Assembly (NCBI GenBank): GCA_032622095.1
Contig: CP136066.1
Coordinates: 101,203,319 to 101,267,318 of the forward strand
Length of the DNA: 64,000 bases
Direction: 5' to 3'
Source: Siphonodentalium dalli
Lineage: Eukaryota > Mollusca > Scaphopoda > Gadilida > Siphonodentaliidae
Positions 1 through 9,884 of this stretch are shown here, one piece after another; positions within the stretch are counted from its first letter, which is position 1; every line of letters starts with the position of its first letter. Below the pieces are notes generated by a model, which searched no databases, was not told where the DNA came from, and saw only the letters and a list, made by a program, of their open reading frames with translations. The position numbers were made by a program, and so were the translations under genes.

Positions 1-1094
1 GAAGGGGGAACTCTATAATTTTAACAGGATGTGTTTATTTCCATGGCCACTGTAGCTTTCTACTGCACAAGTGTTATAGGAATCAGGGAGCTAAATGTGT
101 TCTGGAGTCGGGGAGCGAGTACACCGTGGAATGCTAAAGGTGAAGGTAACTGAAGAATGACCTTCACCTGATACATGCGACACGTTATTAAAGGATGACA
201 TCGCGTTTATTTGATTTGTACATAATATCTAAATAATTTAAACTGGTGAATGAATGGGGGAACGGATTTTTGTGAGCGGGAAATATATTTAACTAGCTGT
301 TGTAGATCTGGGTTTTCCCAGATCAAATTTGGCTGTGAGATAGCCCTGTCGTACACTTGGGGATTTATTTTAAAAAGTAAACACATGACCTATGATTTTT
401 CTTGCATTTTCATGATCAACTGGTGTCAATCTAGCTGGGTAAACATCACTGGTATGGCCTGCAGGCTTCAATTCAGCGAATTTGGCCGAAACGTTAACAC
501 TGTCGCCTATGGGAAACCATTTAGTTCCGTGATTCCTATAAGTCACAGCCGGCAGGCTACAGCTTGCGCTCTCAAATACGACCACTATTTCTCAGCTGTT
601 CAAAGTGTTGTATTATTTTATATACATGTAACATGCATGCATCTCACATTAGCTGTATAAAACTCTGTTTTCATTACTGTTTTGTTTAGGTATATATATT
701 TATAAAAATAAAACCAAATAGAAGCTCATAAAAATACATAATCTTCATCATAGTTATATAAAAAGATGAAATTAATTTTTTTTTTATAAACATGCTGCTT
801 ATGAGCATATTTTGTCATACCTCCCGCAAAAATCTCCCGGATGGCCATTTTCAAAACTTAACAGATCTGATTGCCACACAAAGAAGTGAATAAAACCCCT
901 GGTTTGTATTATTTATCTGTATCTCTCAACCCACAGCTGCATGCGAATGTGGTTCACTGAATTGGGTTTAGTTGTGGTACATTTTGTTATGTACATGTAT
1001 TTTAAAGAATTAATACAAATTTTACTCTGAAATAAAAAACTCATCCAGATTTGTTTACGTAACCACTAATCTTGGATTTTACTTATTGCATCAC
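1..1094. other. Mostly featureless AT-rich interval
   Basis: I see no recognisable repeat or gene across most of this stretch. There is a 10-bp inverted repeat (AGGTGAAGGT and its complement) at about 138-168. The only coding-like patch is on the minus strand at about 370-585 and is listed separately. Confidence 0.5.
370..585 (-). CDS. Possible terminal exon of an unrecognised gene
   Basis: Read on the minus strand, this open stretch gives about 70 residues with balanced composition, including the piece GDSVNVSAKFAELKPAG and the C-terminal tail GHVFTF followed by TAA. The interval is richer in G+C than its flanks, and an AATAAA-like signal lies just after the stop at about 361-372 (minus strand). 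There is no ATG start, and the acceptor side lacks a clear pyrimidine tract, so the 5' limit is uncertain. An overlapping plus-strand ORF (250-660) has a poorer composition and is probably its shadow. No domain is recognised. It could equally be a chance ORF. Confidence 0.22.
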   Translation of the reverse strand: MVVFESASCSLPAVTYRNHGTKWFPIGDSVNVSAKFAELKPAGHTSDVYPARLTPVDHENARKIIGHVFTF

Positions 1095-1624
1095 TTAAAG
1101 ATACAGACGGCGGTGTTGGCTGTGGGTATGCTGTTAATATATTCAGCTCCGTCAAAAAAGCCATAAACTGAAAGAATAGTAAAATATAGACAGACTTTGT
1201 TCTTATTTCAATCAGAAATATGGCATGAACAGTATGTTATTGTCAAATGTTTTTCCTTTGTTATGTAAACAAAAGCAAAAAACGTTACAGAACCTGGCTT
1301 TTCTTTTGATCCGGATATGGAAAACATAAAGAGCGTTATTTGTTACTGTTTTCCTGATATGGAAATAATAAAGAGCGTTTATATAATTTGTGTGTGATTA
1401 ACCAATAGAATTGCGCTGTGTTATGTAAACAGAAGCAAAAATTCTGTAACACGAGCATGTTCTTGTTTACGTACACCATCGTATGTCTTGATGACAATAT
1501 ACTATTTACGCGCTGATTATGTTTGGCATATGAGCAAAACTATATATATTTTAATATTCCTTCTGTTGATGGCGATTTGAACAAATATGAATATTTCTGC
1601 AACGGACGCCGCCCGTGCCTTTAA
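1095..1624. mobile_element. Family M palindromic MITE (530 bp)
   Basis: The element starts TTAAAGATACAGACGGCGG and ends with GCCGCCCGTGCCTTTAA. Inner sequences such as ATGTAAACA..AAGCAAAAA recur in both arms in opposite orientation. A second copy with better ends lies at 58218-58618 and shares the blocks around 'AGTATGTTATTGTCAA' and 'CATACTATTTACG'. No ORF of note. It is a non-autonomous DNA-transposon derivative of unknown superfamily. Confidence 0.55.
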
Positions 1625-2170
1625 TACTTTTGCTGCCCTACAGGCAACATTTTTCATCCAATTAATCCCAAACTTCATATGGCTCTTCAGGTAGACCTCT
1701 GGTATTACTTAAACATTTAAACTTTCCACATTCCTTACATGTAATACTTCATTTACTGTAATGTATGACATTATCCTCTCTCCAAGTTGAGCTGCATTGT
1801 AATGACATTTTCATTTTGTGCAATTAAGGCTTGATTAATTTCTTATTGTCCCCCAACATTCCGTCAGAGGACTATCAAAATCCTTATGTGCGTCCGTTCA
1901 TCCGGAACTTTGCCCGAGTCTGTATTCTGTCTTTTTCTGGTCAATTTTTAAAAAACTTGGCACATATATCAATCAACTTGGGAACCTGCCCACCTGCGAT
2001 TTTGAGTTCGGTCAGAGTCATTTTGGCTGAGTTATTGCCATTTACTCGCCATAGATCCTTTCTCAACACATTGAAGATGTGCAACATATTTAGTGAATAT
2101 GAACTTTGTATTATATTGGTGTAATCAATTCCTCCTACAGTTTGTAGTATAGGGATCTTCAAACCTGCCA
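1625..2170. repeat. Remnants of GTCCGTCC/CCCCC dispersed repeats
   Basis: The first part (to about 1815) ends with CCAAGTTGAGCTGC..TGACATTTTCAT, like the 3' tail of the 35.4-37.1 kb repeat. The second part (from about 1850) begins TGTCCCCCAACATTCCGTC and carries GTGCGTCCGTTCATCCGG, then 'CAATTTTTAAAAAACTTGGC'. This is the layout of the dispersed family also seen at 3291, 14774, 29764 and 62490. No coding content recognised. Confidence 0.45.
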
Positions 2171-2194
2171 CCTTCATCGGGGGACATTTTAGTC

Positions 2195-2335
2195 AGCGAC
2201 CTTTTATTTGTTCTTCTATGGCATGCTTTAAAATTGCATGAAATTCTATATTGGATTCCAATTCTTTTTCTACAACATTGCCTTTTGACGTAGCTAATTT
2301 TGAAGGCTGAGCATAATTTGCACACAACCCATAAG
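2195..2335 (-). repeat. Family N repeat fragment
   Basis: On the minus strand this matches 50864-50985 (plus) over about 130 bp, with shared words such as TTCATGCAATT, TCTAAAGCA-like and CAGCC(C/T)TCAAAATTA. A shorter relative is visible at 58670-58780. It is a dispersed repeat; the short ORFs over it are a by-product of shared sequence, not evidence of a gene. Confidence 0.45.
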
Positions 2336-2345
2336 CCTTTCAATT

Positions 2346-2937
2346 AGGCCCCTGCGAATATTCGATATTCGTTTTGTTATTCTACATGTAATTCAATGTG
2401 ACTTTGAAACAACATTAGTAATTTTGAATACACCAAACCAGTTAAAAGCGAACGTAATGCATTTATTAGTAATATAATTTGAACAATCACAACTACTACG
2501 AAGTATAAAAAGTAGCGACACTCGCAAGTATACCCTCACAATCTGTCATTTTAAGTTAACTTTAACTGTTGTAACCCTCCTGTTTCGCGACTGCGAATAT
2601 AAAAGTAACATCTAAAGGATTGTTATCCTGAGAATACAAAAAAAACACTTATCGGAAAGCCACTCCTATTATGATCACAATGATCCAAGTCCCATAACAA
2701 TAGTGTAATAAATAAGCCAAGAAATTTATAAATAATATCCCCTCACTCGTTGTCGGCTATCTCCGTCGCAAATTCTCATATGACATCAAGTGGGTACAAG
2801 TACATTAATTAAAACACGGAATCGGAGTTAATTGTTTCTACCTATATGACGTCACCTGAGTGGTGTCAGATGTAAAATGCGGAATTGACATGAGCATGTG
2901 AGTATGAATATGAATCCTTTTGTTCTTCTAAGGGAAG
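2346..2937. other. Unassigned interval with a hAT-like end fragment
   Basis: At 2346-2372 the sequence GGCCCCTGCGAATATTCGAT resembles the left end of the hAT element at 20284 (AGGGTCCTGCGAATATTCGA). No matching right end was found, so it is probably a truncated relict. The rest shows nothing recognisable. Confidence 0.35.
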
Positions 2938-3252
2938 GGGCTTTGGTGGCTCAGTCGGTTAGAGGTACAACTCCAAGCTGTTCCACCCTCCAGCACTTGC
3001 GATGAGGGTTCAAATCCACATTTTTCTATCGTGGACTTTGTAACTAAAAATTGTTATCTGGTGGAGTTGCCAGTTACTCGTCGATGGCCGGTGGTTTGCC
3101 GCACATGGTCGACAAGTTTATCAGCCATTCAAATCACTGTTCGATTAGCCATACCGGTAAGTGTGAGGATTTCCTCCACCACTAAAACTGGCAATGTCGT
3201 GATATGGCTTTAGTTGCTGAAGGCGACATAAAGCCCCAATCAATCAATCAAT
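2938..3252 (+). mobile_element. tRNA-derived SINE
   Basis: An internal RNA polymerase III promoter is visible: A box TGGCTCAGTCGG at 2946-2957 and B box GGTTCAAATCC at 3007-3017. A body of about 200 bp with GGCCGGTGGTTTGCC follows, as in other molluscan tRNA SINEs. The 3' end reads GATATGGCTTTAGTTGCTGA..CATAAAGCCCC and finishes in (AATC)n. The tail is thought to be borrowed from a LINE that supplies reverse transcription. The element at 61296 shares the central 'TTTCCTCCACC' block and the GATATGGC tail. The ORF across 3031-3213 is spurious. Confidence 0.8.
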
Positions 3253-3290
3253 TTTGCACTTGTATTATCATTTGCCAGTGTGTTGTCTCC

Positions 3291-3775
3291 TTATTATGCC
3301 CCCGATCTCCGATGGAGATTTGGGGGTATATAGTGGAGCCCTCCGTCCGTCCTTCAGTCCGTCGTGCCGTCCGTACGAACGTTTCAACTCATAACTTTGG
3401 TTTCGCTAATTCAATTCAGTTGATCTTTGGTATGCCAATAGACCAGCCGGGGGGACAAGATTTCCCCATAGCCGTGGTTTCGTCCGCCCATTTTTTCCAG
3501 AGTTACGCCCCTTTTTGGACTTAGAAAATTCAGGTTTTCTGCTACTTTTTTTGGTTTCCAGATTTTGGATTGTTTATTTGCAAAACCCGTTTTTTTGTGT
3601 ATTACCAATATCGCAATACAGGTCAAGGTAAAATTTCGGTTCAATCGGATAATTTTTGTGAGAGTTATGACCCTTTTTCGACTTAAAAAATTCATATTTT
3701 TTTTTAGAAAATTCAGTTTTCCTTCTATTTTTGTGGCACCAGACCAAATTTGAAGCTAATATAGAACAACATGTG
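3291..3775. repeat. Dispersed repeat headed by ATGCCCCCGATC..GGGGGTATA
   Basis: It opens with a short inverted repeat (ATGCCCCCGATCTCC / GGAGATTTGGGGGTATA). A CCGTCCGTCCTTCAGTCCG tract follows, then degenerate blocks of 'GAGTTATG(C)CCCTTTTTCGACTTA' and 'ACAGGTCAAG(T/G)'. These blocks recur in all members here (7440, 11742, 14774, 28305, 29764, 62490, 63175). There is no ORF common to members. The class of mobile element is unknown. Confidence 0.6.
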
Positions 3776-3794
3776 GCATTTTTATAGCGCTTAA

Positions 3795-4130
3795 CCAGAA
3801 AGTTTCTCTGATTGTACAGTCGGGGGCGTTACCTCCGCCCAACGGTGCACTTGTAAATACAGTAATGCCCCCTACATGGTTACTATATTGCCACACATCA
3901 TGGCCATACACCAACAAAAGGAAGTGGCCTCAAACGGAGAGAAAAGGACACCAGTAAACTATTACTGGATACGTGTACAGAACTTTTACACGATAAACCA
4001 GGTAGACGTGCTTTGTACGTTGATGGCTAATAAACCTGTTATTACCACACGCTATCGTCTCTCACTCAACCTGGAACAAAAAATCCCAGGACTCGACAAA
4101 CACAATCAGTGGAGTAAAACTCACTAGCCC
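3795..4130 (+). CDS. Open frame, possible C-terminal remnant of a retroelement ORF
   Basis: The frame is open for 111 codons to a TAG at 4128-4130; the first ATG is at 3876. Visible features are a small Cys cluster (CTCKYS), a run NYYWIRVQNFYTINQ, and a basic hydrophilic end. The WIR..L/T-type run is loosely reminiscent of the C-terminus of Penelope-like proteins, but no GIY-YIG catalytic motif is present. It is immediately followed by the GAACCCCAT repeat region and the promoter/ribozyme-like segment. That order would fit the 3' end of one element copy abutting the 5' end of another. This is inference; the ORF may be meaningless. Confidence 0.2.
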
Positions 4131-4184
4131 CCGTTAGCTTCGACATCAGACAACCGTCTCTTAACCTCAAACCCCCCTCCTACA

Positions 4185-5000
4185 GGGCAATCACCACAAC
4201 GCAGCACATCCACATGGGAACCCCACCCAAAACATCATGGTTAACCCCAAAATGAGAACTCCACACTGGAACTCGTACCATGCATGCGCCAAAAGGAGAC
4301 CTCCATAGGAACAACCAATGGTAACCCCTTCTCATTCTAGAATAATCCCTGGAGAACCCCACGCGGGAACCCCTTTGTACTATTTAAACAGTGCTACACA
4401 TGCACACGGGGACCCCATGAAGACCCCATATGGCAACCCCTCGCCTCCAGAGACCCCCACACGGGAACCCCACCCACCACTCACCACAGGAGAACCCCAT
4501 GATGACCTCATATAACAAAATATGGTATCCTCAATGAAACAACATACGGCAACCCCATGCGTCCATCTATCTCTCACAACACATGAGAATACGGGAACCC
4601 CGGCGGGACCACACACTCCTCCTCCGCTCCCTCAGACAGCACCACATGGGAACCCCATACTAATCATATGAGAACCCCATCAACATCCCACTATACATTA
4701 TTACCACACTGGTAACCCCATGTCACTACACACAGGCACTCCACGAGAACCCCATATGGCAACCCCCATGCCCCCCACGTTTCTTCTCATGGGAACCCCA
4801 TCCATCCCATGAGAGAACCCCATCCATACCCTACCTCACTTGAGAACCCCTTGTCACTAAACACAGGCTCCCCACGAGAACCCCATATGGCAACCCCATG
4901 CCTCTACGGACCTTCTCATTGGAACCCCATCCATATCATGAGAGAACCCCATCTACATCTTACCTCACATGAGAACCCCAATGAGAACCCCATATCATGA
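4185..5000. repeat. Degenerate GAACCCCAT repeat tract
   Basis: About 25 occurrences of (G/A)(G/A)AACCCCAT or its one-base variants lie at irregular 10-40 bp spacing, giving strong purine/pyrimidine bias (C-rich, G-poor plus strand). The last part shows higher-order structure: a block starting TGTCACTACACACAGGC at about 4722 recurs as TGTCACTAAACACAGGC at about 4853, so the larger unit is about 131 bp. Open frames on both strands here (for example 4318-4515 and 4380-4616) simply follow the repeat and are not genes. It precedes a promoter-like segment. Confidence 0.75.
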
Positions 5001-5058
5001 GACAACGCACGTAAACGTTACAACAACCCCAGTCTGACCCATACTAACCTGGCAACAG

Positions 5059-5100
5059 CCAATGAAATTGAAGCTAGGCCCCAAACGGGCTATAAAAGGA
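5059..5100 (+). promoter_or_regulatory. CCAAT plus TATA box core promoter
   Basis: CCAAT at 5059-5063 is followed 28 bp later by TATAAAAGG at 5091-5099. Both lie just upstream of a ribozyme-like fold (5124-5191) and an open frame. The spacing is that of an RNA polymerase II promoter, with initiation predicted near 5120-5130, which would put the ribozyme-like fold at the very 5' end of the transcript. Not tested. Confidence 0.5.
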
Positions 5101-5123
5101 CGAGGTTTCCCACAATATTTCAC

Positions 5124-5191
5124 AAACCACATCTGGTCCTGAACGAAGAATCACTACGATTCGAAACGCGTAGACCTGTCGGCAAAGGTTT
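5124..5191 (+). ncRNA. Hammerhead-ribozyme-like fold (type I layout)
   Basis: Elements in order: helix I outer strand AAACC (5124-5128), an internal loop, helix I inner strand GGTC (5135-5138), CTGA (5139-5142), GA at 5145-5146, stem II GAATC/GATTC (5148-5152, 5158-5162) with loop ACTAC. Then GAAA (5163-5166), a minimal helix III (AC..GT, 5166-5171), A at the cleavage position 5172, and the returning strands GACC (5173-5176) and GGTTT (5187-5191). A very short helix III and an internal loop in helix I are typical of hammerheads in Penelope-like elements and retrozymes. The core has two extra bases compared with CUGANGA, so activity is doubtful; it may be a decayed copy. Confidence 0.38.
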
Positions 5192-5193
5192 AG

Positions 5194-5267
5194 TTGATTA
5201 CTGGTGTTTTCCCTGGAGAACTTTGTTCTCTTTTACCTTACCTTTTTTACCTCCCACCAGTAATCAA
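5194..5267. repeat. 13-bp inverted repeat after the ribozyme-like fold
   Basis: TTGATTACTGGTG at 5194-5206 is repeated as its exact complement CACCAGTAATCAA at 5255-5267, enclosing a pyrimidine-rich loop. It sits between the ribozyme-like fold and the ATG at 5270, so it would form a 5'-leader hairpin. Confidence 0.65.
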
Positions 5268-5661
5268 CAATGGCTACACTTGTACCAAACAGTGCGATGG
5301 CCAGTGTTCAGACACTGCACTCAGTAGTGCATCTGCGTCCACGGTGATGTCCCAATGACTGGACACCGTCAGACCGAATAAACGCACACGCATAGACGAG
5401 GAACCCCCAAGTTGCACCAAAACATGTATCACAGAAGATAATTTCTCAACATACCGCAACATATGGAACCAAATCACCAAGAAACTTAAACTTTCACTCC
5501 ACCTGGAATTCCTTGAATCCTGCATGCTACACGGAGTAAGCCCGAGAGGACTCTCTGTGATACTGCCCTCACCGAAAGGGCCCATCCCTGATCTCGAAAA
5601 AGAACGTCTGGAAGAAATTTTGTCAAGCAGACATACACCGGTCAATGTTTGGAGGGTGTAG
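5194..5661 (+). pseudogene. Interrupted ORF, possible N-terminus of a Penelope-like protein
   Basis: One frame is open at 5194-5355, interrupted by a TGA at 5356-5358, and then open for 100 codons to TAG at 5659-5661. The second part is hydrophilic and protein-like, with the stretch KLKLSLHLEFLESCMLHGVS followed by PRGL. The pattern H..FL..C....P.GL, as I recall, occurs near the N-terminus of many Penelope-like element proteins. An ATG at 5270 lies in a different frame (24 codons only), so a frameshift is also possible. No reverse-transcriptase motif is reached before the stop. Together with the promoter and ribozyme-like fold upstream, a 5'-end remnant of a retroelement is the most economical reading, though unproven. 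Confidence 0.35.
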
Positions 5662-5855
5662 ATCCAGTGTATCTCACGTATTTTTCTTATTTGAAGTCCC
5701 CTCACGCTTTCTGGATCGCAATTAATTATGTCAATGATACGATATGATAGGTCTCCATGATCGTGATCAGGTAGATTGTAGTGAAATGCTACCGGGGTGT
5801 TCCTGTTGTCCGCTTGGCTTGAACAGGAAGGACTTTTTAGTCTTTTTTCCCCCTT

Positions 5856-6011
5856 TACAGTAATGCCCTAAATAATCGACTCCTTAACCACAGCAGAATT
5901 ATGGGTAATTTTTCAGGATTTAGTGGGAAATATGGCTTGTTGCCATTCATTGGAAAGCTCTCACATAATTCTGCTGTGGTTAAGGAGTCGATTATTTAGG
6001 GCATTTCTGTA
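5856..6011. mobile_element. Family A foldback MITE (Tc1/mariner-like), partial right arm
   Basis: Family description: ends TA-CAGTAATGCCCTAAATAATC..., long arms that are near-complete inverted repeats, TA at both borders. The family arm contains GACTCCTTAACCACAGCAG, ATTATGGGTAA, TTTCAGGATTTAGTCGG and GGCTTGTTGCCATTCATCGG. The CAGT start and TA duplication point to Tc1/mariner. In this copy the right arm has lost its inner half (the join follows AGCTCTCA). Confidence 0.8.
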
Positions 6012-6019
6012 TCTCCTAA

Positions 6020-6124
6020 TATACCTTCAAATGAATAATAGACTATTCTATTATATATTAGAACAGGTACAATGTATCTTTATAACTGGTGGGAGAATCC
6101 ATTTAGTAAAGAAAGGGTTAAATA
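6020..6124 (-). mobile_element. Family H fragment (TTAACCCTTT end)
   Basis: The segment AATAATAGACTATTC..CAATGTAT..TATAACTGG..GAGAATCCATTTAGTAAAG ends AAAGGGTTAA. It matches the left terminus of family H in reverse orientation (compare 10948-11347). It abuts a family A element. Confidence 0.6.
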
Positions 6125-6720
6125 GAGTTATATGACCACTGATTGACAGGCATGCTGCAGCAATGGAATGACTCATCCCTTCTCTACAAATATTCAATCA
6201 ATTGATTAAATTGGAATCGGGTTACATGGACAGCCTGTGTCACTGCATATTATTAAAATGTGATGCACAGTGATTTAATGCAGCCACTATTTCCACAGGT
6301 CATTGGCAGTAAAGAAATGTCTTTGTGCAAGTAAGACCAATTGTGTGTGAGTCACTTCCAGTATTTCCGGATAGACAATTGCTTGAATGTAATTAATCAG
6401 CCTGATTGAAATTTATTTCTTGACCTGATTGCTTTTTTTAAAAGCATCAGTTGCCAATATCTGAGTGAGAGAAGATGTTTCACTTGTGTGTTTGAAGAAT
6501 CATAATGCAACAATGCCTTATTCAAAAGTGTAGTGTACACTAAATCCGGCCATTTAATATGGGACCATCTCCTTTTATTCTCAACATAATACATTGTATA
6601 TGCAACAAATGAATGGCTCTAATTCATTCATTTGTTGCATATATTCTGTTGAGTATCAAAGGAGATGTTCCCATAAATGGCCAGATTTTAATAGTGTACA
6701 GTACCCTTTAATGATGGTAG
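6125..6720. other. Unassigned; contains a hairpin at about 6540-6690
   Basis: A 20-bp inverted repeat is centred at about 6615: ATATGCAACAAATGAATGG / CATTCATTTGTTGCATAT. The flanks also repeat in inverse (GTGTACACTAAATCCGGCCA / TGGCCAGATTTTAATAGTGTAC). It may be a small foldback element of 180 bp; no second copy was found. Confidence 0.45.
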
Positions 6721-6977
6721 CTGGGCGAATGCAGCTTTAAAGACTCGGTGCCATGCATTCTCTCATATATGTGAGTCTCCCACATGGAGCCTCACATATA
6801 TAAGAGAATGCACTGGCTTTCAAGGTCAAGGTAAATATTGTTTGAACATTGTATCGTCCTCTTATATACATGTATGCGAGGCTGCCTATGGGAGACTCGC
6901 ATAATTATATAAGAGAATCCATTGACACAGGGTTTTCACAAAATTTCAGGAAGCTCCAGTCATGGAAGGGTTAAACT
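6721..6977. mobile_element. Family B double-hairpin element (older type)
   Basis: Two imperfect hairpins in tandem, each of the form ATTCTCTtATATATGTGAGTC..CCTCACATATATAAGAGAAT, joined by GTCAAGGTAAATATTG. It ends GCTCCAGTCATGGAAGGGTTAA. The left terminus is degraded. See 9617 and 16574 for better copies of this subfamily. Confidence 0.7.
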
Positions 6978-7439
6978 GAAATATGTTGCAATTCAAATAA
7001 AAGGGTGTTCTTCATCTTGTTGGTTAGATCATGCACAAACTATTTTGCAGAGTTTGCAGATATGTATTGACTGCTAATGTTTATATTGTTTTTGCAAAGA
7101 TAAGATTTAACATGAAACTTGAGTTGTCTTATGAGGAGAGCTTATCTTAATCACCATAATTTGGCCATATACTCTGTTTCTTCTCATTTTCTTTCTCAAT
7201 TTTCTTGGCAGGAATTATTCCTGACTTAGTAATTTTAACATAGCTGTTGTTTTTCTGTTCATCATGTTCTCTATTCTTAAAGTGATACATATAGATACTT
7301 TACTTTTCATAATCATAAAATGTTACAAAATCAGGCCTGTGATTTTCAAAATTGCACGCTGCGCCAGGCTATAATGGTTGCCTTAACTGAACCCAGAAGG
7401 GCAATTTTATTATTTCCCTTAATTGGTACTGGTAGGACT

Positions 7440-7800
7440 ATTGTGGTTAAATTACATCCATAGTATGGTACACATAGTGTCGATGTCCGGATTGACCACT
7501 CGTCGTTCGTCTGTCTGTCCGTAGACACTTTACGCATGGTGCAATAACAGAGTTATTGCCCTTTTTCGACTTGGAATTCACGCATTCTGCCATAACTCAA
7601 CATTTTTTATCTGAATGGAACCAAATTTGGTGTGTTGAGTTTCTCAACCCAAAATACTAATCGAGTTCGAATATGGGTTTGATCCAATTTATTTTAAAGG
7701 AGTTATGACCCTTTTTCGAAAACAAATTAGATTTTTTATAGATTGAACTCCTTGCTCAATTTAACCAAAAAAAATATTATAACTTTTTTGTTAACTTTTA
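7440..7800. repeat. GTCCGTCC-type dispersed repeat, degraded
   Basis: Contains CGTCTGTCTGTCCGTAGAC, 'GAGTTATTGCCCTTTTTCGA' and 'GAGTTATGACCCTTTTTCG' spaced by about 140 bp, as in the 3291 member. A homopolymer A run follows at about 7826-7838. Confidence 0.5.
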
Positions 7801-9520
7801 TAATAATAAAAAAATATATATATTAAAAAAAAAAAAAAATGGTCATTGACACTTTCATTTGTTTGAATTTTATACCATTAATTAGGTGTGATGTCCTGTT
7901 TTGAAAATAAGAAGACTTTATTACAATAGTTGCATGTAATATAATGATATCAATACATTACCAACATCAAATATCCATAGTATATGAGAGTACGTTTAAT
8001 AGATGTCATTCCAAGTGAAATATGTTATTGAGTGATGACATATGGTTCAGAGCTCTAGGGGTAGTTAGATGAAGGTAAAGATAAACAACTGCTCACTGGT
8101 TGGCAAATTGTTTAATCCTATCTGTCAAATTGATTAATGGCAGTATGAGACTCTTGCTATAATGTACAATGACTCTTCCTCATATCTCTTATATATGGTT
8201 ATTTTTGCACACTATTCACTTCTAATGATTTTGGTATTGACTGATTAATTGATTTAAAAAAAATATATTAACCCTTCAGACACATGCTTTCAATTTGAAA
8301 TTAAAATAATGGCCAATATGATTTATCTATGCAGTAGGTAACGGGCAGATAAATTTACATGACTATTGTAGGTGATGCCTTGTTTTGAAATTCAAGATGG
8401 TAGATGTTGTTAATATTTCCAGGAACCTTATTTTCCCATTTGTTCATATTGTCATAGTTGATTGAATTTTGGACTCCAAGCTACTTGTAAAACATTGTGA
8501 TGTGTGAAACCATTTGATTGAGGGCTACTTACTTTCTTTATATGAACTATGGTAATCTGTTTCGATTCAGGGGTCATAGGGGCCAGCATCCTCATCATAT
8601 TATGTCTGTATAACATTATATAGATAACACTTTTGTATTGTATAAACTACATATATTTTTGAAAACCATAACCCCTGTTATGAAACACTTGTACCTAAAA
8701 ATATACATGTACCTAACAATATAAGCATTCCTTATTACACAGATCAGATATGATCTTATCTGTTCATGTTTTATAAACAAATAACAACTGGGGAGAATGG
8801 GGTGAGGAGGGGGGTAGTAATTAAAGTACAATTTAAATATGACATGGAATCCCATACATGTATGTTGTTCTAAGCAGTCTGGCTTGTCAATAAATTATTA
8901 TTTGTCTTTAGAAGTGAATAAATTTTGAATATCTGGAATGCCAAAAGTGGCAGAGATAGGGATTTATCACTTTTGTTTCCAACGTGTTAACTTATGGTAA
9001 ACATATCCTCCGACATCACTAAACCATTGGATCTCACAGTGAGAGGTCTTTGGTTAAATAGGGACAGAGTTATGAGATTTAAAACTACTCCTCCCCCACC
9101 CCAAATACTTTAACCCCTTCTTAAGACAAATTATTTGAGCTTTTGATTTCAAGTTGGGTACTGATGTATGGATTCTTGTGATCATATCTTTGAAAAATGA
9201 TCAGTTATACATGTAGCTATCGCCAAGGTATAGGTTAAACATCTGCCGATCGAGATTGGCCTCGCCGATCGTGATCGGCCTCTCGTTCAAGATGGACATT
9301 ACCCCCATTGTTTATTGTCCTGACAAATTTAACATACATACTGTATTTCAAAGAGCAAGTATCGAGATAGAAGAAATGGGGGTTGTTTACATACCTACCA
9401 GTATATTTGTACACAATTCAATATATAGGGCGCACCTTTTTCTGGCTTGAAATTGGGGTAATTTAAAGGCCTTCTGTAGTATGAATTCGCTTGCCAAAGG
9501 CAACCAATGCAATATTTGAC
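7801..9520. other. Long interval without recognised features
   Basis: Only low-complexity AT runs and an isolated 'GTCATTGACACTTTCATTTG' (7842-7861), identical to the tail of the 35.4-37.1 kb repeat. No ORF here has coding character. Confidence 0.4.
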
Positions 9521-9527
9521 GTCCAAT

Positions 9528-9612
9528 GGCAGATAGTGGGATTTGAACCCATGACATTTTCACACTATTATGTTATGAGTCAGGCACACTAAACAGTGGA
9601 CCACCATGCCAG
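9528..9612 (-). mobile_element. SINE 5' fragment, tRNA-like
   Basis: On the minus strand the sequence reads GGCATGGTGGTCCACTGTTTAG (A-box region) and, after 40 bp, GGGTTCAAATCCC (B box, complement at 9538-9550). These are the two internal polymerase III promoter blocks of a tRNA-related head. No 3' tail is visible; a family B element begins just downstream. Confidence 0.55.
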
Positions 9613-9616
9613 CACA

Positions 9617-9884
9617 TAACCCTTCCATGACTGGAGCTTCCTTAAATTTTGCGAAAACCCTGTGCCATGCATTCTCTTATATATGTGAGTTTCCCTTAGG
9701 GAGCCTCACATATATAAGAGAATACATTGGCTAACAATATTTACCTTGACTTTGTAAGCCAGTGCATTCTCTTACACAAGTATATATACAAGGCTCCTTA
9801 TGAAAGACTCGCATATATAAGAGAATGTACTGGCACAGAATATTTAATGCTGCGCCAGCACAGCTCCCGTCATGAAAGGGTTAA
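9617..9884. mobile_element. Family B double-hairpin element, full length
   Basis: Runs from TTAACCCTTCCATGACTGG to CGTCATGAAAGGGTTAA. Between the ends are two palindromes of about 70 bp built from CATTCTCTTATATATGTGAG and its complement. Termini TTAA+CCCTT fit piggyBac-like target choice and ends. The 62-codon ORF over it is spurious. Confidence 0.8.

Noticed and set aside
2938-3020. True tRNA gene
   Set aside because: A and B boxes are present but no acceptor stem or anticodon arm can be drawn; it is the head of a SINE.
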